A stretch of 64,000 nucleotides of DNA, taken from assembly GCA_016707075.1 (NCBI GenBank), contig JADJII010000006.1:190574-254573 (forward strand), given 5' to 3'. Below, piece by piece: positions 61,043 to 64,000 of this stretch; the stretch's first letter is position 1; each line of letters opens with the position of its first letter. This DNA is from Egaibacter danicus. Its GTDB lineage: Bacteria > Pseudomonadota > Gammaproteobacteria > Burkholderiales > Burkholderiaceae_C. The position numbers and the translations under genes were made by a program. The notes beneath the pieces were generated by a model. That model made no database searches and had not been told where the DNA came from. It saw only the letters and a list, made by a program, of their open reading frames with translations.

Positions 61043-62767
61043 ATGGACTCCAAAAAACACCCTTTCCGCCGTAGCCAGGCCTGGTTTGGAAAAACCGACC
61101 GTGACGGTTTTATGCACCGCAGCTGGATCAAGAACCAGGGTTACCCGCACGACGAGTTTGACGGCCGCCCGGTCATCGGCATCTGCAACACCTGGAGCGA
61201 GCTGACGCCGTGCAACGGGCACTTCCGCGAGTTGGCGGAGTTCGTCAAGCGCGGCGTCTACGAGGCGGGCGGCTTCCCGCTCGAGTTCCCGGTCATGTCG
61301 CTGGGCGAAACCCAGTTGCGCCCCACCGCCATGTTGTTTCGCAACCTGGCCAGCATGGACGTGGAAGAAAGCATTCGCGGCAACCCGATTGACGGCGTGG
61401 TGCTGCTGATGGGCTGCGACAAGACCACGCCCTCGCTGATGATGGGCGCGGCCAGTTGCGACCTGCCGACCATCGGTGTGTCGGGCGGGCCGATGCTCAA
61501 CGGCAAGTTCCGCGGCACCGACATTGGCTCCGGCACCGGCGTGTGGCAGATGAGCGAGATGGTGCGCGCCGGCGAGATGACGCAGGAAGACTTCACCGCA
61601 GGCCGAATCGTGCATGCACCGTTCCAAGGGCAGCTGCATGACCATGGGCACGGCCAGCACCATGGCCAGCATGGTCGAGGCGCTGGGCATGTCGCTGCCC
61701 GAAAACGCCGCCATTCCGGCTGCGGATACGCGCCGCAACCGGCTTGCCCAGCTGAGTGGCCGACGCATTGTTGAGATGGTGAAGGAAGACATGCGCATGT
61801 CGAAGATCCTCACGCGCCAGGCCTTCGAGAACGCGATCCGCACCAACGCGGCCATCGGCGGCTCGACCAACGCGGTCATCCACCTGCTCGCCGTGGCCGG
61901 CCGCATGGGCGTGGAGCTCAACCTGGACGACTGGGACCGCCTGGCGCCGAGGTGCCGTGCCTCCTGAACCTGCAGCCCTCCGGCCGGTTCCTGATGGAAG
62001 ATTCTTTTACGCCGGCGGCCTGCCCGCGATGCTGAAGGGAAATCAGGCCCATCCTGCACCCGGACGCCGCCACCGCGAACGGCAAAACGATCGGCGAGAA
62101 CATTGAAAATGCCCCCTGCTACAACCGCGACGTCATCAAGACGCCGGATGAGCCGTTCATGAAAGACGCCGGCATTGCCGTGCTGCGCGGCAACCTGGCG
62201 CCGGATGGCGCGGTGATCAAGCCCTCGGCCGCGTCGGCCCATTTGCTGCAGCACCGGGGCCGTGCCGTGGTGTTTGAAAATATTGAAGACTTCCATGCCC
62301 GCATTGACAGTGACGACTTGGATATCGACGAGCACTGCATCATGGTGCTGAAAAATTGCGGCCCCAAGGGCTACCCCGGCATGGCCGAGGTGGGCAATAT
62401 GCCGCTGCCGCCGAAGATTTTGCAGCAAGGCATTACCGACATGGTGCGCATCAGTGATGGCCGCATGAGCGGCACGGCCTACGGCACCGTGGTGCTGCAC
62501 ACATCGCCTGAAGCCGCGGCCGGTGGCCCGCTGGCGCTGGTGCAAAACGGCGACATGATCGAGCTGGATGTGGCCGGCCGCCGCCTGCACATGGAGGTGA
62601 CGGACGAAGAGCTGGCCCGCCGCCGCCTGACGTGGAAACCGCCCGTGCACCCGAGCCGGGGCTACCAGAAGATTTATGTGGACCACGTGCAGCAGGCCCA
62701 CCTCGGCGCTGATCTGGACTTTCTGGTCGGTGGCAGCGGGGCCGAGGTGCCGCGCGAGTCGCACTAG
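61043..62767 (+). pseudogene. IlvD/Edd family sugar-acid dehydratase, four frameshifts
   Basis: Pieces in changing frames make up one protein of about 574 residues. Start: MDSKKHPFRRSQAWFGKTDR, with iron-sulfur Cys in ICNTWSELTPCNGH and LMGCDKTTPSLMMG; middle: SCMTMGTASTMASMVEALG, GGSTNAVIHLLAVAGRMG; end: KNCGPKGYPGMAEVGNM, DARMSGTAYGTV-like SDGRMSGTAYGTVVLHT. Shifts: one extra base near 61601, one missing near 61946, one missing near 62003, one extra near 62038. The net change is zero. The family turns arabonate, xylonate or galactonate into the 2-keto-3-deoxy acid. Confidence 0.88.
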
Positions 62768-62793
62768 GCACCCACGGCAGGCCTGAGCTCGCC

Positions 62794-63711
62794 ATGCGTG
62801 AACCTGGCTCATCCGTCGCCCCGGTCATTCGGGGCGCGCCCCGCTGCCTGTGGCCCGCAGGTGCCAAGGCTGGGCGAAGGCACCTCGTGGTCTGTGCGCG
62901 AGCGAGGCGCTCTACTGGGTGGACATTCTGGGCTGCCAGTTACACCGGTTTGACCCGCTCACGCAGGCGCGCGCCAGCTGGTCGTTGAGCGAAGAAATTT
63001 CGGCCGTGGCCGAGCGTCTGGCTTCCCCCGAGCTGCTGGTCACGCTGCGCAGCGGCTTCGCTTTTTTCGACCCCCTCACCGGCACACTGGAGCGCATTCA
63101 CAACCCGGAGCCAGACCGCCCCGGCAACCGCTTCAACGACGGCAAGTGCGACTCACAAGGCCGCTTCTGGGGCGGCACGATGGACTTTGCCTGCCAGGCG
63201 ACCACCGGCGCGCTGTACCGGTTTGACGGCCACCTGAAGTGCACGCGCCATGACGATGGCTACGCCGTCACCAACGGCCCCACCTGGTCGCTGGATGGCC
63301 GCACGCTGTTCTTCAACGACACGGTGCGGTCCCGCAAGGTGCACGCGTTCGACTTCGACCCGGCCCGGAAATGTGAGCAACAAGCGGGCGTGGCTGCGGT
63401 TCGAGCCGCAAGACGGCTACCCCGACGGCATGACCACCGACGCCGCAGGCCGTTTGTGGATTGCCCACTGGGGCGCCTCGTGTGTGACCTGCCACAACCC
63501 GGCCAACGCAGCCGAGCTGGCGCGCGTGATGCTGCCTACCAGGCACATCACCAACTGCGCTTTTGGTGGTGCGGACATGCGCACCCTGTTCATCACCAGT
63601 GCCCGCTCGGGCCTGGATGACGCCACGCTGAAAGCCGAACCCCTGGCCGGGGCGCTGTTCAGCGTGGAGATCGACAGCCCCGGCTTGCCCGCGGCTGCGT
63701 TTGCTGGCTAG
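62794..63711 (+). pseudogene. SMP-30/gluconolactonase family lactonase, at least three frameshifts
   Basis: Pieces give one protein of about 300 residues: EALYWVDILGCQLHRFDPLT, PGNRFNDGKCDSQGRFWGGT with the metal-binding Asn and Asp, DGYAVTNGPTWSLDGRTLFF and, in another frame, RFEPQDGYPDGMTTDAAGRL with the last metal Asp. Shifts lie near 62869, 62904 and 63367, each of one base in the same direction. Such lactonases open arabino- or xylonolactone. It follows the dehydratase by 26 bases, in the pathway order. Confidence 0.8.
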
Positions 63712-63741
63712 TTAGCTAACCAGCGGAATCAACCGCCCGAA

Positions 63742-63909
63742 TTAACCCCCTTTGTGCGGACGCTTGCCAGGGTTCTTCTTGCTGCGCGTCCAGGTGCCAC
63801 GCTCCAGGCTGATCTTCTGGCCGTGGCCCACCGGGTTGGTGTAGCCGGGCATGGGCACGGGCTTCGGTGATGCTTTGCGTTCTGCTTCGGTTCTGAATTC
63901 TTTGGCCAT
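63742..63909 (-). CDS. Small basic protein of 55 residues, unknown function
   Basis: The frame on the minus strand from ATG 63909 to TAA 63742 reads MAKEFRTEAERKASPKPVPM, then PGYTNPVGHGQKISLERGTW, and ends TRSKKNPGKRPHKGG. It is strongly basic and rich in Lys, Arg and Pro, with codon use like that of real genes here. The larger frames over the same DNA (63716-63982 and 63729-63971) look like shadows. I do not recognise the family; such a composition suggests nucleic acid or ribosome binding. The 91 bases from 63910 to the window end hold no feature that I can support. Confidence 0.65.
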   Translation of the reverse strand: MAKEFRTEAERKASPKPVPMPGYTNPVGHGQKISLERGTWTRSKKNPGKRPHKGG

Positions 63910-64000
63910 GATGTGATGGTTTTCCGTGAGGAAAGGTTGGAAGAGGTAGAAAACCCTCTATTAGGCCACAACCGCGCGCCACCTACTGGAAAGCCGCTCA

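Noticed and set aside
61019..62812. A 597-residue open frame on the minus strand across the dehydratase
   Set aside because: The plus strand codes a recognisable dehydratase in pieces. The minus frame has no motif and a reverse-strand composition. Its length only reflects the lack of reverse-strand stops in this GC-rich DNA.
61043..63711. Programmed frameshifting in the dehydratase and lactonase
   Set aside because: No slippery heptamer with a downstream structure was seen, and the shifts go both ways at several places, unlike programmed sites.

Overview
The window looks like a chromosomal segment of a betaproteobacterium of the order Burkholderiales, most likely a Comamonadaceae member near Rhodoferax or Polaromonas. 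I infer this from gene order (rplP-rpmC-rpsQ end, atpIBEFHAGDC, lipA-lipB-ybeD-D-amino-acid aminotransferase, pilT-cNMP protein-pilU, rsmI/yraN-diaA-dolP), the protein sequences and a GC-rich coding style; no database search was possible. No prophage, insertion sequence, integrase or CRISPR array is visible. Essentially the whole window is coding, and no gene-free stretch exceeds 300 bases.

Layout. 1-0.7 kb: end of a ribosomal protein operon closed by a terminator. 0.7-6.6 kb: peroxiredoxin, GNAT enzyme, diheme cytochrome c, cytochrome c', TlpA-like thioredoxin, DUF4197 protein, lipoprotein, MFS carrier. 6.6-9.1 kb: EIIA-HPr-EI phosphorelay without a sugar permease. 9.1-15.8 kb: EamA carrier, two AhpD-like proteins, aldo/keto reductase, the lipoate cluster and a CopD-like membrane protein. 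15.9-23.2 kb: complete F1Fo ATP synthase operon with a promoter and a strong terminator. 23.3-29 kb: two TPM proteins, LemA, NTF2-like protein, YheT hydrolase, cytochrome c, tRNA-Arg(CCG), lipoprotein. 29.3-41.8 kb: a nucleoside salvage region (cdd-punA-deoC-deoA, psuK-psuG, adenosine deaminase and a BMP-type nucleoside ABC transporter), with an hsp20 and a DUF3429 gene inside it. 41.8-44.4 kb: rsmI, yraN, diaA/gmhA, dolP. 44.5-49.7 kb: beta-hydroxyacid dehydrogenase, pilU, cNMP-binding protein, pilT, yggS, DUF3617 protein. 49.8-52.9 kb: two Lrp/AsnC regulators divergent from ornithine cyclodeaminase and arginase. 53-63.7 kb: an oxidative pentose (arabinose/xylose type) pathway with a ChvE-GguAB transporter and its LysR regulator.

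The most striking pattern is a family of about ten dispersed short repeats of roughly 50-75 bp. Each has a small palindromic core of the form GCTA-N8/9-TAGC, then a conserved 'TGCGCATATTCC'-like stretch, then usually a second hairpin. Several copies follow stop codons. Four lie inside protein genes (MFS carrier, D-amino-acid aminotransferase, hydroxyacid dehydrogenase, YggS), all in the same reading frame, giving the peptide pattern A-x4-A-x2-A. A different palindromic sequence lies in frame in LipB. This is reminiscent of the Rickettsia palindromic elements that insert into genes.

Quality caveats: single-base frameshifts break yggS, gguA (two), the sugar-acid dehydratase (four) and the SMP-30 lactonase (three), and a run of 35 G lies at 44450-44484. 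These may be sequencing or assembly faults or real gene decay; the sequence alone does not decide.
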